DNA of 64,000 nt from Clitopilus passeckerianus (taxonomy: Eukaryota > Basidiomycota > Agaricomycetes > Agaricales > Entolomataceae), in contig CALYLX010000097.1 in the NCBI GenBank assembly GCA_944990035.1, positions 62,001 through 126,000 on the forward strand, in the 5' to 3' direction. The translations under genes were made by a program, and so were the position numbers. Under the pieces are notes generated by a model. The model ran no database searches, was not told the origin of the DNA, and saw nothing but the letters and a program-made list of their open reading frames with translations. Shown here piece by piece: positions 1-10,317 of this stretch. Position 1 is the first letter of the stretch, and every line of letters begins with the position of its first letter.

Positions 1-1734
1 TTCCGTACAATTATAATGTCATTTCACTACCTAATACAACAGGTATTACTATAAAATATCAGTCTACACTTGTGCGAGGACGTATTCTATGATAGCCAGA
101 AACACCAGAACGCGGAAGATTCTATGAGATTGTGGTAGTGCGATATGTATTGACGATTTGATGTCCGCGAGATAACTCAAGCGTTCATTGGTCCGGCAGT
201 CCCAGTGCCGATGCCGAATCGGCAAAACATAACATTTCGCAAGAAAGTTCAATCGAGAAGTTCTCCTGAAATTTCAGAGAGATTTGAGAGAAACCGCATG
301 GTTACTTTGGATTTCGGGATACTCTACCGAGTCTCCGAAGGTCTCCCGACCGATCCGACCGGACATCCTTACCATAAACGGCCACATATCCTCATGTTCG
401 CGTGAATCTCACTGGCATTACTCTCGAGGATCGAGACCTTGTCATTCTCATCACGTTTGCATTCTCTACTCTAAAATTTACATGTTTCTTACCAATATGT
501 AGCCTCGGGATTATTGCACAGACCACGTGGTTTTAGGTATAAAAGCTCCTGTATTTCGTACTAGGTAGAATCTCAAGTAATTGACGGCGTGCTGCTCGGA
601 AATCCAGAGTGGTTTCTTAGGCTCTTGTTGGGTGATTCTTCGGCGTAGAAACTGCGGGTTCCATCGTCTTTTTGGTTAAGGGTTGTCGTGTGCGAGGCCT
701 ATTGGATTGTTTGGTTTAGGATCCGCGTGTGTGCACGAGACCATTTGGAATATATTGATTTGATTGAACTACTACTTTACATCACCGGAACGCTATCTAC
801 AAGCTTTCGCGAGGTGTCTAAGTGTGTGTTGATCGTCTAAAAGCCCCACGAACTGGAGGTTGTGGGTTGTGCTTGGGTTTTAGTTAGTTTAGTGCGACCC
901 TGATCGCATTTGAGCTCACCTTTGCCCTTCATTTCCCGTGCGCCTCTTCACCACTTCAGATGATACTAGGGAGGATCACACTCGACCACGAAGGCCCGGT
1001 TAACACGTTTATCCCTTTCGATGGTGACATCTTCTGAAAGCTTGATTAGATCGTCTTACAGGGCTCTTGGCTTTTAGAAATGCCTCTTGTCATTCTCCGC
1101 TCGAACAAGGTACCCGATTTCGAGGCCGCATTCACTACTTTATACCAATCTGAATCCATTACTATTAGTGCTACGCGTTTTATCTACTTTGCGGATTTTG
1201 GGGTTGCACTTGTCTCGTTGGCCCCTTGGCCTCGTTCTTACCACAGTGCTCAGCGCAAGAGGGTTCTTGATGCCGACGTTCCACCTTCAGACTGTCTCCT
1301 CGGGTCCGCCTAAGCTTACATTCCAACAGCCCCAGCCATAGTGGGGCTTCTGCTTCGCTGAAATGAACTCGACCTAGCATGGTACATTAGCCTGTATGCA
1401 TATAGAGTAGTCTTCTGTCCAGTATAGGGTTGCGTTTTGGCCAAGCCTAAAGCCTACCCTGTTGAAAATAATCATTCGCTGAGTAACATTTGGTGGGATC
1501 ATAAGAGGTTGTAATCTCCCATCTCTTGGGTAACATATCCGACTATTGTCTGCCATTGTACGGAACATGAGGGATTTATGAGCCATTCACCATAACACCC
1601 CGAAAGGTGATGCGAACACAATATTTTGTTATCTTTGGTCTGGGTTTTCTACATATCTGGGGACCATCCGGGTCATAACCGACCCCATAATATTATACGG
1701 GTACGGTCTGCATTCTGTGTTGAAATTTGCCACA

Positions 1735-1945
1735 TATCTCGGCCGTAGAATTGTGGGCCTTTCTCTATTTTATCAATTTGCTTATTCGGACGTGCTCTCC
1801 TCATCCATGCCTTTCGCGCCTCGTGTACATATCATATTCACCATATTTTCGGCACCTTTACACAATTGCAACAGATATATTTCTTTATTGTTTATGATAT
1901 TGACCACGGATTAGTATTATAGATATCATTTATTTTCGTAGCGAG
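1735..1945 (+). repeat. Diverged dispersed repeat, copy 1
   Basis: This segment aligns by eye to 36046-36245 in the same orientation over about 200 bp, roughly three quarters identical, with shared blocks such as GGCCTTTCT, CATATCATATTCAC and TACCTTTACACA-like runs. No ORF is conserved between the copies, so it is probably the tail of an unidentified dispersed element. Confidence 0.55.
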
Positions 1946-2327
1946 TCAACGTTTCAACATCCGATTGGAGTTACATTTCACTATTATGTATATCGTAACA
2001 CGTCGTAGCGCTAAATCGGCCTCAGTCCGTTTCCCCGATGGCATGCCTGGTGAGCGACCTATGCAATTTATCTAACATAGGGCCATGCTCCGCCGGCAAG
2101 AGCCTTTTCGGTGGCAAGAGAAATATTCTAACACGCGAACGATGGACTTGTGAGCTGACGAAATGAGATCCTTACCCGGACCATGCTTACATGGCTTGTG
2201 CATGGCCGAAGGGATTATAGACTCTAAGTCTCGCACCGACATAAATCACAACCACGCGTATGCCAATTGGAGTGACCTTGGTGGACAAGGTGATTGATGT
2301 GCATGCACACAGGGACCTTGTGCGGTT

Positions 2328-2363
2328 CACACACACACGCACACACACACACACACACACACA
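2328..2363. repeat. (CA)n microsatellite
   Basis: About 17 CA units with one CG interruption. Confidence 0.9.
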
Positions 2364-2418
2364 GTGACATACACATAGCTCATTTGGCCTACAGCACGTC
2401 ACGCTGGCCTGTTTCTCA

Positions 2419-2465
2419 TATATAAACGCTACAGGATTCCAAGTCAACAACAACAACAACAACAA
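2419..2465 (+). promoter_or_regulatory. TATA box and (CAA)7 5' leader of the PD-(D/E)XK-like gene
   Basis: TATATAAA at 2419-2426 lies 65 bp before the ATG at 2491, so transcription would start near 2450. A (CAA)7 run at 2445-2465 would then fall in the very short 5' leader. Confidence 0.5.
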
Positions 2466-2490
2466 TCGCACAGGACGCTTCTCCAAGACC

Positions 2491-3363
2491 ATGTCTACAC
2501 TCCTTCGTTCCGCAAAGTCTGGCAGCGACTGGACATTCAATGACCTGGAATCCTATAACATCAGTCTCAATCGGGTGGAAGCCCTTGAGTTCTTTGGCTT
2601 ACAGGTGGGTGAAGAGGGCTCAATCGTCGCCCTCGAGAGGCTTACCGTATCATAGGTGTTGCCAGAACCCTCGGTTGACCCAGAATTACTCAATCAAGCC
2701 GAGGCCCACACCATGGCACAAGATCGCCATGCAGAACTGGTTACTTTGCTTGATCTTGCCATGCTCCCGGAAAAGGGCGAAGCCGCTGTAGATGATTTCG
2801 CTGTTGAACTGTTCAAGCTTCTGGGTTATGTGCGCAGGGAACGAGTGGCACGCACTCGAGTGGACCTCCCTCTCTTCATTTGCGGTGAAATGAGACATGC
2901 CAAGACCGATGTTTGTATTGTTGACCGCACCGACAACGATATTCTTCTCTTAGTGCAGGAGGACAAGAGCTTGCATGCACAAGCTCAGCTTGTAGCTGAG
3001 GCTATCGCAGCGTTCAACGAGAACAATTCACAACGGGAAGCGGCTGAACTCCCTCCACTGACGGAAAAGGTGAGTACTTCGGTTTCCTTAAGTTCTTTCT
3101 TTAGGTCTCAGGCCCCCTGCTAGGTCATGCCTGGTATTGTAATGATTGGCACTTCACCTGCATTCTTCAAAGTTCCAGTCACCCAGGTTCTATCCGATCA
3201 CATTCGTCGTGGGGAGTATCCTCCCGAGGAGACACGAGTGATCTATTGTTATCCACCGGTTCCTCGCCCCGCTCGTCGACGTAGTGAAGGTATGAAACCC
3301 CTCGATAACAGACGAGAGATCATTCGGTGTTATGAAGCGTTTCGAGCGGTAGTTGGCATTTGA
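2491..3363 (+). CDS. PD-(D/E)XK nuclease-like protein of basidiomycetes
   Basis: Three exons (2491-2604, 2656-3069, 3124-3363) join in frame across two short introns of 51 and 54 nt and give a 255-aa protein. I recognise the pattern of a protein family that is widespread and multi-copy in Agaricomycetes. The centre carries an ordered series resembling a PD-(D/E)XK core: an acidic residue in a helix (VELFKLLGY), then HAKTDVCIVD with the candidate metal-binding Asp, then the LLLVQEDK strand supplying E-x-K, followed by a Gln-containing helix (AQLVAEAIAAF). The C-terminal VMPGIVMIGTSPAFFKVPV and the PVPRPARR region are also typical. The assignment of nuclease fold is inference from the D...ExK spacing; biological role is unknown. 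All frames are open, and a TATA box precedes it, so it looks intact even though transposon relics surround it. Confidence 0.7.
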
Positions 3364-3739
3364 AGAGATACTGTGATTCACCTCGTAAACACCCAGTGGG
3401 GAGCTCGGTCAATTCTTTACCTGAAATATTGTATTTGTATATCGAAAGACTATTATTGCTGATTCCGAAAACTATGGCATAACCGGATTTTCTTTTTCGT
3501 GAGAGTGTGTGGCCATGACTCATCATGTGACCTTCGGCAACGACCGATTAAGCTAGTGCTCAGGACTCGGATCTAGGCCGTCCCTCATTGGATTTCAAAC
3601 ATATTATTCTCGCCTTTTTGCCCTTCTTGCCCGCCCAACTGCTCCGTAAACTCACATTCATTTGCTTCAAAAGCCTATCTAGCCAACACTCTTTTTTTCT
3701 GCTTCATGTTTCCTCGTATACCCCCGGGATCACCGCCAA
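3364..3739. other. Intergenic, probable 3' remnant of the decayed transposase
   Basis: Nothing recognisable apart from possible downstream sequence of the minus-strand transposase. The terminal inverted repeats of that element were not found. Confidence 0.3.
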
Positions 3740-4710
3740 AGTCCTGCCTGGATCCAATTGTGAGCACTTACGACAGCTAAAGCTGTACTCAATTGGGTTG
3801 AAATCAGGAGAGTACGGGGGTAGGAAATGAAGTACACAGCCTCAAAAAGAATGTTAGTACCACAAATGCAATTTGCGTGTGGATGAACGTACCATATGAC
3901 TCAATCATCTCATAAAGTAGCTCAGATTTGTGGATTGCACAGTTATCCATGATAAGAACACTGTTCTCGTGGGGATAGGGATTCATCTGGGGGAGCTGAT
4001 TGAATTCCTTTCAGTCAGTAATGCCTCAAGCTGTAGTAGATCGGAAAACATACAACATCCTCGACAATGAAATCAAAGAACTCATCACCATTGACAGACC
4101 CCTCAACCACCCGACTTGCAATATACCCATCCACGGTCATTGCAGCTACAAGGCTGAAGCGTTGCCCTCATACAAAATTTGCTGAGATGGTGGCACGCTG
4201 GCCTCGGAACATGCGTCCATAGTGACGGAAGATAGTCCGGTCATTCTTACTGGTCTCATCCACCACCACTACCTGCCATGCAACCCAATGAGCAAGCATA
4301 TCAGCCTTCCAGGCTGCACGTAGCTCCTCATCTCGTTCCAAAGCAGCCCTTGAAAACATCTTGTATGTCATTCCCACATCTCGAATGTTCTCATGCAGGG
4401 CAGTCTTTGAGATCATTGTTTCGTGTTCAAGTGCAATCCAATCTTGAATTTCATCGAGAAACATGTCAGGAGCATCGTCGAGCATGGCCATAATGTCATA
4501 CATCATGTCAGCAGTCAGAATGCGAGGCCTTCCTCGTGTAGGATTTGGCGGTGGAACCACAGAACCGTGCTCTTCAAGATTTTGTCGCCACTGAGCCAAA
4601 CTTTGAGTAGAAACACCTAGAATTTCTGCCACATCCTCAGGAATATAATCATTATCCAACAGCCACAAGGCGCGCTGTTTGATATCCTCGCTGATATGCC
4701 GAAAGACCAT
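3740..4710 (-). pseudogene. Tc1/IS630/mariner-type DDE transposase, broken
   Basis: Starting at 4710 the protein begins with a homeodomain-like helix-turn-helix (IKQRALWLLDN, EDVAEILGVSTQSLAQWRQN), followed by a second HTH (GRPRILTADMM) and a DDE catalytic domain. The catalytic acids are visible: VVVVDET, then MDNCAIHKS, then LPPYSPDFNPIE, with 34 residues between second Asp and Glu once an intron is removed. Two short introns (3987-4053 and 3841-3892) restore the reading frame. A TGA at 4168-4170 sits where relatives carry Arg in the FxRGxR strand, consistent with CGA to TGA. The gene has only 35 bp upstream before a Gypsy LTR begins, so its own 5' terminal repeat has been lost. Confidence 0.75.
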
Positions 4711-4745
4711 CGATAGCTTGCTGATTGTGCAGAGGACGGGCCAGG

Positions 4746-5212
4746 TGTTATGATTTTGCTTACATGTTTCTCCTTACATACCCCGGCCCGCTTACCTATG
4801 CACGATTACTCACATATGCTGCGCATCACTGCGCATTTTTCACCTTTTTCCATGCTTACTCCGCATCTCTCACGATCGTGAGAGACTTATACCTTATCTG
4901 ACTCTTTCTGACTCATGTACTTACTCATCATGCTGTGCATGACTCATTACTTACTCAGCATGCTGCGCATGCGCTATATTTAGAACTACTAGATAGGTAT
5001 ATAAACCTCTGTACCATTTGGTCAAGGCTCCTCAGCTTGACCTAGGCAATCTACCTAACTGCTTAGTTCTCTACTTCGCCTTTAAGTCTCTTGCTTCGTC
5101 AATCTCACCAGGTCGTCAGTACAGCCGCAGCTGCTGACAAATCTCTGTCTTTGTTTATCAAAGACATCGAGCGTAAACAGTATTACCTAAGTTGTTAGGC
5201 TCTGCCTTAACA
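4746..5212 (+). repeat. G1 5' LTR
   Basis: 467 bp, starts TGTTATGA and ends CCTTAACA. Contains a 20-bp perfect palindrome at 4866-4885 centred on CACGATCGTG, repeated TGCGCAT and TGACTCA-type motifs, and a TATATAAA box at 4998-5005. Closely matches the G2 LTRs, less so its own 3' partner. Confidence 0.93.
4998..5043 (+). promoter_or_regulatory. G1 LTR core promoter and predicted transcript start
   Basis: TATATAAA at 4998-5005 is followed, about 35 bp on, by CAGCTTGACCT at 5033-5043. That 11-mer is the exact reverse complement of the sequence at 5215-5225 immediately after the LTR, as expected if it is the 5' end of the RNA in a self-priming element. Confidence 0.6.
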
Positions 5213-5214
5213 AA

Positions 5215-5225
5215 AGGTCAAGCTG
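5215..5225 (+). other. G1 primer binding site, self-priming type
   Basis: AGGTCAAGCTG, two bases after the 5' LTR end, is exactly complementary over 11 nt to 5033-5043 in the R region. I see no convincing match to a tRNA 3' end. The layout is that of the Tf1/sushi group, where the first 11 nt of the element's own RNA prime minus-strand synthesis. The G2 copy conserves it at 33438-33448. Confidence 0.65.
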
Positions 5226-5810
5226 TTCAGAAGGCCCGCTCATTGTTAGCGCAGGCCCACCCCACGACAACACAGCAGAAGCACGCAACAGGCCGATTGC
5301 CGTTGCGGCTACCACTCAGTCACCACGGTCGTACACAGGGCAGACCACCCGCCACGAAATACCGCTCTAGTAGAAGGAACCAACAACTTCTACAAGTTCA
5401 CCAATGGAAGCTACTGTGGTTTTAATCACAACAATAACCGCTGGTGCTACGCCTCTCTCTCCCTTGGCAAATTCACATTCACCACCGTTGCCGTTGAAAA
5501 CAGACACTTCCACGCTCTAGACTTCCCTACCCCTGAACGACCTCATAAGACCCCTGCTATTGTCCGAGCCCAACGAGAACACGACATTGAAGTAGACGAG
5601 GAGGAACAGCGACGCTTCGCACCATTACCCACAGCAATATCCAGGAACCCATCACTAGTCCCGTCTACCAGCGCTTCTGTCTTGCCCGAAGAGGAAGAAG
5701 AAGAACACCAAGTACAACAACAGCTAGAGGAGAGCCCCACAGCTGAGCCAGAGGAGCGCCCCAGTGCAGAAACAATTGAACCAGAGACCGATTTCGATTT
5801 CGACTACGAA

Positions 5811-6740
5811 ATGTCACAAGACAACAACAACAAGAAAGACATTGGAGCCAAACCCCAAACGTTCTCCGGAGACCGATCCAAGACCAGAAAGTTCATTCAG
5901 GAACTTGAAGACTACCTCATCCTAAACAACCTCAACCAACTCGAAGATGACAAGAAGATTTGCATCGCCCTATCCTTCCTCAAAGAAGGAACTGCAGCAG
6001 CATGGGGATTAGAATTTCACGATAAATACTCAGCAGCTGAAAGGAAAGCCACCTATGTTGAGTTTATCAGCCAATTCAAAGAAGCCTTTTCCCCTACCGA
6101 CGACAAAGCTGCTGCACTTCTCCAACTCAAAGCCTTACGACAGAATGGGACAGCTGACGAATTTGTCACCATCTTCAAGAATATTCTTGCACGAACTGAT
6201 CTCAGCGGTGACACTGCAAAGATCGAGATCTTCATGGAAGGACTTACTCCCAAACTCCGAGAGAAAATTCTCTTTTCCGACTCCCCTCCTACCACATTCG
6301 ATGATTGGGTCAAGAAAGCTGTCCAGTTTGACAACAACTGGCGACGTGCTAAGACAATCATGGGACATACCCGTATCATCAAGACATCTGATATGGTCAA
6401 AGGTGCTTACAAAACACCTACTGGAGCCCGAGACCCAATGGCTATGGATGTTGATCGTTTCACCACTGATCCACCCAAACGCCGCCTCACCCAGGAGGAA
6501 AGAGAACATCACAAGAAGAACAACTTGTGCTACTATTGCTCCAAGAAAGGTCACACAATCCAACAATGTCTTCAAAGGAAGAATTTTGGAAAAACCTACC
6601 CTAGCAACAACGACAGCCGATTCCACAAGAAACCTGAGAAGGGAGCCGAGTTGATCAAATATGTCAGAGCAGTCCTAGCTGACATGCCCCAAGAAGAAGC
6701 CGCTGAATTCTACACCGAAGCAGAGGCTGAGGGTTTTTAA
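5811..6740 (+). CDS. gag: G1 Gag with CCHC zinc knuckle
   Basis: Retrotransposon capsid-nucleocapsid protein. A capsid-like region (TFSGDRSKTRKFIQELEDY to the LTPKLREKILFSD helix) is followed by a basic segment and a CX2CX4HX4C knuckle, CYYCSKKGHTIQQC. I chose 5811 because it is the first ATG in the frame, but the same frame is open upstream from about 5211 and has protein-like content there, including an acidic stretch around 5680-5790. The frame ends at TAA 6738-6740 inside a run of five T (6734-6738). G2 has four T and reads on 16 more codons to a TGA, so the early stop here is a one-base slip. Pol lies in the +1 frame relative to the unslipped gag. Confidence 0.85.
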   Translation: MSQDNNNKKDIGAKPQTFSGDRSKTRKFIQELEDYLILNNLNQLEDDKKICIALSFLKEGTAAAWGLEFHDKYSAAERKATYVEFISQFKEAFSPTDDKAAALLQLKALRQNGTADEFVTIFKNILARTDLSGDTAKIEIFMEGLTPKLREKILFSDSPPTTFDDWVKKAVQFDNNWRRAKTIMGHTRIIKTSDMVKGAYKTPTGARDPMAMDVDRFTTDPPKRRLTQEEREHHKKNNLCYYCSKKGHTIQQCLQRKNFGKTYPSNNDSRFHKKPEKGAELIKYVRAVLADMPQEEAAEFYTEAEAEGF

Positions 6741-6781
6741 AGAGGAAGACTGCAAAGCCGACGTCAGTACTTCCTCGCCCG

Positions 6782-9700
6782 ATTGATATTTCCAGTGTAC
6801 TTGTAGCTACTGATTTTTATGCTGAATCTATGCGTATCCCAATCTCTCTACAAGACCCTCTAGATGGAAATACAACAATCGCCGGCACAAAAGCTCTCAT
6901 TGACTCTGGAGCGCAAGGGTCATTTATCGACTCCATCTTTGCCAAGACACATCACCTCCCGCTACTCCCACTCCGACAACCAATTACAGCACGAAACATT
7001 GATGGCACCCTGAACAAACAAGGAACTATTACCCACTTTACCTGGGTTATTGCCAAGATAGGGACAGCCATCATCAAGAAAAGATGTTTTGTCACTGGAC
7101 TCGAGAAAGACCACCTGATTTTTGGATTACTCTGGCTAAAACAGGTAGATCCAATCATATCGTGGAGCGACGGCACACTCGAAATCGACGAATCATGCAT
7201 TACCCAATAACTGTCGCAAACATTGATGCGAGCAGTAGACATCAAGCGGATGAGAGCCATCCGAGAACAACTACTAGAGGAAAACACGCCACCTACCCCA
7301 GCACCTGATTGTTCCGAAGAGAATCCCGGAAAATCAGAAGATAAGGAACCAAAGAAATCCCTTGACGAAATCATCCCCGACTATCTTCAAGACTACAGAA
7401 AAGTCTTTGAGAAAGCAGCATCCGAACGATTCCCACCAAGCCGACCCTGGGATCACGCCATAGATCTGAAGACAGATTTCGTGCCAAAAGACTGCAAGGT
7501 CTATCCGCTCAGCCCCTTAGAGCAAGAAAAACTCGACGAGTTTCTCAAGGAAAATCTAGCCAAAGGATACATCCAAGAATCCAACTCCCCACAAGCATCT
7601 CCGTTCTTCTTCGTTGCAAAGAAAGACTCGGAAGCCCTAAGACCATGTCAGGACTACCAACGACTCAACGAAGGAACAATACCTAACGCTTACCCCCTAC
7701 CGCTGGCTAGCGAACTCATCGATAAACTCAAAGGAGCAACTGTCTTCACCAAACTCGACATTCGATGGGGATATCACAACATCCGCATCAAAGATGGTGA
7801 CCAATGGAAAGCAGCGTTCAAGACCAACCGAGGGTTATTTGAACCAATGGTGATGTTCTTTGGACTAATGAACTCACCCGGTACCTTCCAAGCAATGATG
7901 AACCACCTTTTCCGAGACATGATAGACGAAGGATGGGTCATCATCTACATGGACGACATCCTCATCTTCTCCAACGATCCAGAAAAACACCGAGAACGCA
8001 CACGCAGAGTCTTACAAAGACTACAAGACAACGATCTCTACCTTAAAGCAGAGAAATGCCAATTTGACACCACAAGAGTGGAATACCTTGGGTTCATCAT
8101 TGAACCAAACAAGATCTCCATGGACCCTGTCAAACTTGCAGGGATGCGCGACTGGCCTACGCCAACTACAGTAAAGGAAGTCCGATTATTCCTAGGATTC
8201 AGAAACTTTTACCGCAGGTTCATCGGAAAATATGCGGAAATTGCCAAACCGCTGAACGAACTCACCAAGAAAGACAAGAAGTGGGAATGGACCAATGAAT
8301 GTCACAAAGCTTTCACTACCCTGAAAGACAAATTCCTGGAAGCGCCTGTGTTGCTGATGCCTGACCCCACGAAGCCATTTGTGGTGGAAAGCGACGCCTC
8401 AAAACATGCAACAGGAGCAGTCCTACAACAACGTGACGCCAACGGATCATGGCACCTATGTGGTTTCATATCTAAATCGTTCTCGGAAACAGAACGGAAC
8501 TATGAAATCTACAACCGAGAACTTCTAGGCATTATCTGCGCATTAGAAACCTGGCGACACTACTTCCATGGATCCCAACATTCAGTCGTGATTCTATCCG
8601 ATCACAAAAACCTCACATACTTCCGAGAAGCCCGGAAGTTGAACCGACGACAAGCAAGATGGAATCTGATGCTATCCCAGTTTAACATCAAACTTGTACA
8701 CACCCCTGGTGCAAAGATGATACAATCCGACACACTATCTCGACGACCAGACCACATCCCAGGTGAAGACACCGACAACGAAGACATCATTCTCCTCCCC
8801 GACAAACTCTTCCTTCGCTCAATTGACATTGAACTAAAGGACGAAATTGTACACAAGATGGTCAATGACAAACTGATTGTTGACGCCATTCGCACCGCCA
8901 AAGAAGATGGACCCCCACCAATCCGATCAAACCTGGAAGACTGGAAATTTGACGATGGCATCTTGTACTACAAAGACAAGTGTGTGGTACCAGATGACGA
9001 AGACCTCCGAAGGAAGATAGTCCAACGTTATCACGATCTACCCAGCGCAGGACACCCTGGACAATTTGGGACACTGGAGAAAGTCCGGAAAGACTACTGG
9101 TGGCCAGGGATGTCAGTATTCATCAAGAACTTTGTGCAGGGCTGTGCAATGTGCCAACAAATGAAGATCAATCGCCACCCCACCGCTCCACCATTAATGC
9201 CCATTAAATCCGAAACCACTAGGCCATTTTCGCTAGTGACGTACGATTTTCACACGGATCTCCCAGAGAGTAATGGTTTCGATAGCATTATGGCCGTGGT
9301 CGACCATGGAGCTACGAAGGGGGCAATTTTCATCCCTTGCACAAAGAAAATCGACGCCACAGGAACTGCAAATGCCTACATTGACAACGTCTACCATCGC
9401 TTTGGACTCCCCGACAAAGGAATTTCAGACAGAGGACCTCAATTCGCCTCTAAAGTTTTCCAAGAAATGGGACGACTCCTTGGAATCAAGCTCAACATGA
9501 GTACCGCCTACCACCCACAAACCGATGGTGCAACAGAAAGGATCAATCAGGAGATTGATGCCTATCTCCGCATCTTCTGTGCACAGAACCCCGAATCCTG
9601 GTCCAAATGGATTACCACTCTAGAATTCTCCTACAACAGCCGAACACACTCTGTCACCAAACGAACCCCATTCTACCTAATGATGGGATACGAACCACCT

Positions 9701-10279
9701 GCACTCCCATCAGTTGCTCCCACTAGCAAAATTCCTGCAGTTGACAAACGGATCAAGGAACTTCTGCTAGCACGTGATGAAGCAAATGCTGCACATGCAC
9801 TTGCTACGCAACGCATGGCAGAGAAGATCACATGACATTTCACCCCATTCAAAGTCGGAGAAAAGGTGTGGTTAGAAGCCACAAATCTCAATCAAGGAAA
9901 CATCTCCAAGAAACTAGCACCCAAACGAGAAGGACCCTTCAAGATACTTGAGGTAAAAGGACACCTGACCTATAAACTCGACCTGCCAAGACGATGGAAG
10001 ATCCACCCGGTGATTCACGCATCACTTCTCACCCGTTACATCTCCACCAAAGCGCATGGACCCAGCTTCTCTAAACCGCCACCTGACGAAATTGACGGAA
10101 TTGAAGAATACGAAATAGAAGCAATTGTGGCCCATCAGAAACAAGGCAAAGAGCGACACAGATACCTCGTAAAATGGAAGGGATGGCCATCAGCGGACAA
10201 CGAATGGATGCCCGAGTCGGAATTGCGGAACGCCAAGGAAATACTCACCAAGTATAAAAAGAGGAAGAAACTCACCTGA
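6782..10279 (+). pseudogene. pol: G1 Pol: protease, RT, RNase H, integrase, chromodomain
   Basis: One frame runs from the gag overlap to 10279 and is interrupted by two stops. Protease carries LIDSGAQGS near 6898. RT has YMDD at 7946-7957. The RNase H region starts at [12 protein letters not shown] near 8382. The integrase has an HHCC zinc domain (GHPGQFGT...CAMCQQMK) and acids in TYDFHTD, SDRGPQF and GATERINQE. The last domain is a chromodomain (YEIEAIVAHQK, YLVKWKGWPSADNEW) near 10100-10240, which marks it as a chromovirus and would target H3K9-methylated heterochromatin. TAA at 7208-7210 and TGA at 9833-9835 both stand where G2 has CGA. About 290 bp between protease and RT present in G2 are missing here. 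Confidence 0.9.
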
Positions 10280-10317
10280 CACCACATAGCAAACCCACTC
10301 ACATCCACTATATAACA

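Larger units (their letters stand above)
1..2418. other. Gene-poor stretch, possible relic of a non-coding retroelement
   Basis: I see no open frame with recognisable protein content here. A TATA-like box lies at 538-544, followed by about 1.4 kb of sequence without long ORFs. That layout could be an LTR plus non-coding interior of a decayed element, but I could not find a second LTR, so this is only a guess. A 200-bp segment at 1735-1945 recurs at 36046-36245 and is listed separately. A CA-repeat lies at 2328-2363. Confidence 0.3.

Noticed and set aside
2328..2363. CA-repeat as a regulatory element
   Set aside because: A simple microsatellite; no evidence beyond repetition.
5682..5684. Start of Gag at 5682
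   Set aside because: The codon there is TTG; the first ATG in frame is 5811. Initiation farther upstream is possible but not shown.
6053..6654. ORFs antisense to or in other frames of Gypsy gag (for example 199 aa at 6055-6654, 163 aa at 6135-6626)
   Set aside because: They shadow the gag frame, have no family signature and break in G2.
8602..9074. Antisense ORFs within Gypsy pol
   Set aside because: Mirror images of conserved pol codons with no independent support; the same is true for their copies at 29309-29781.
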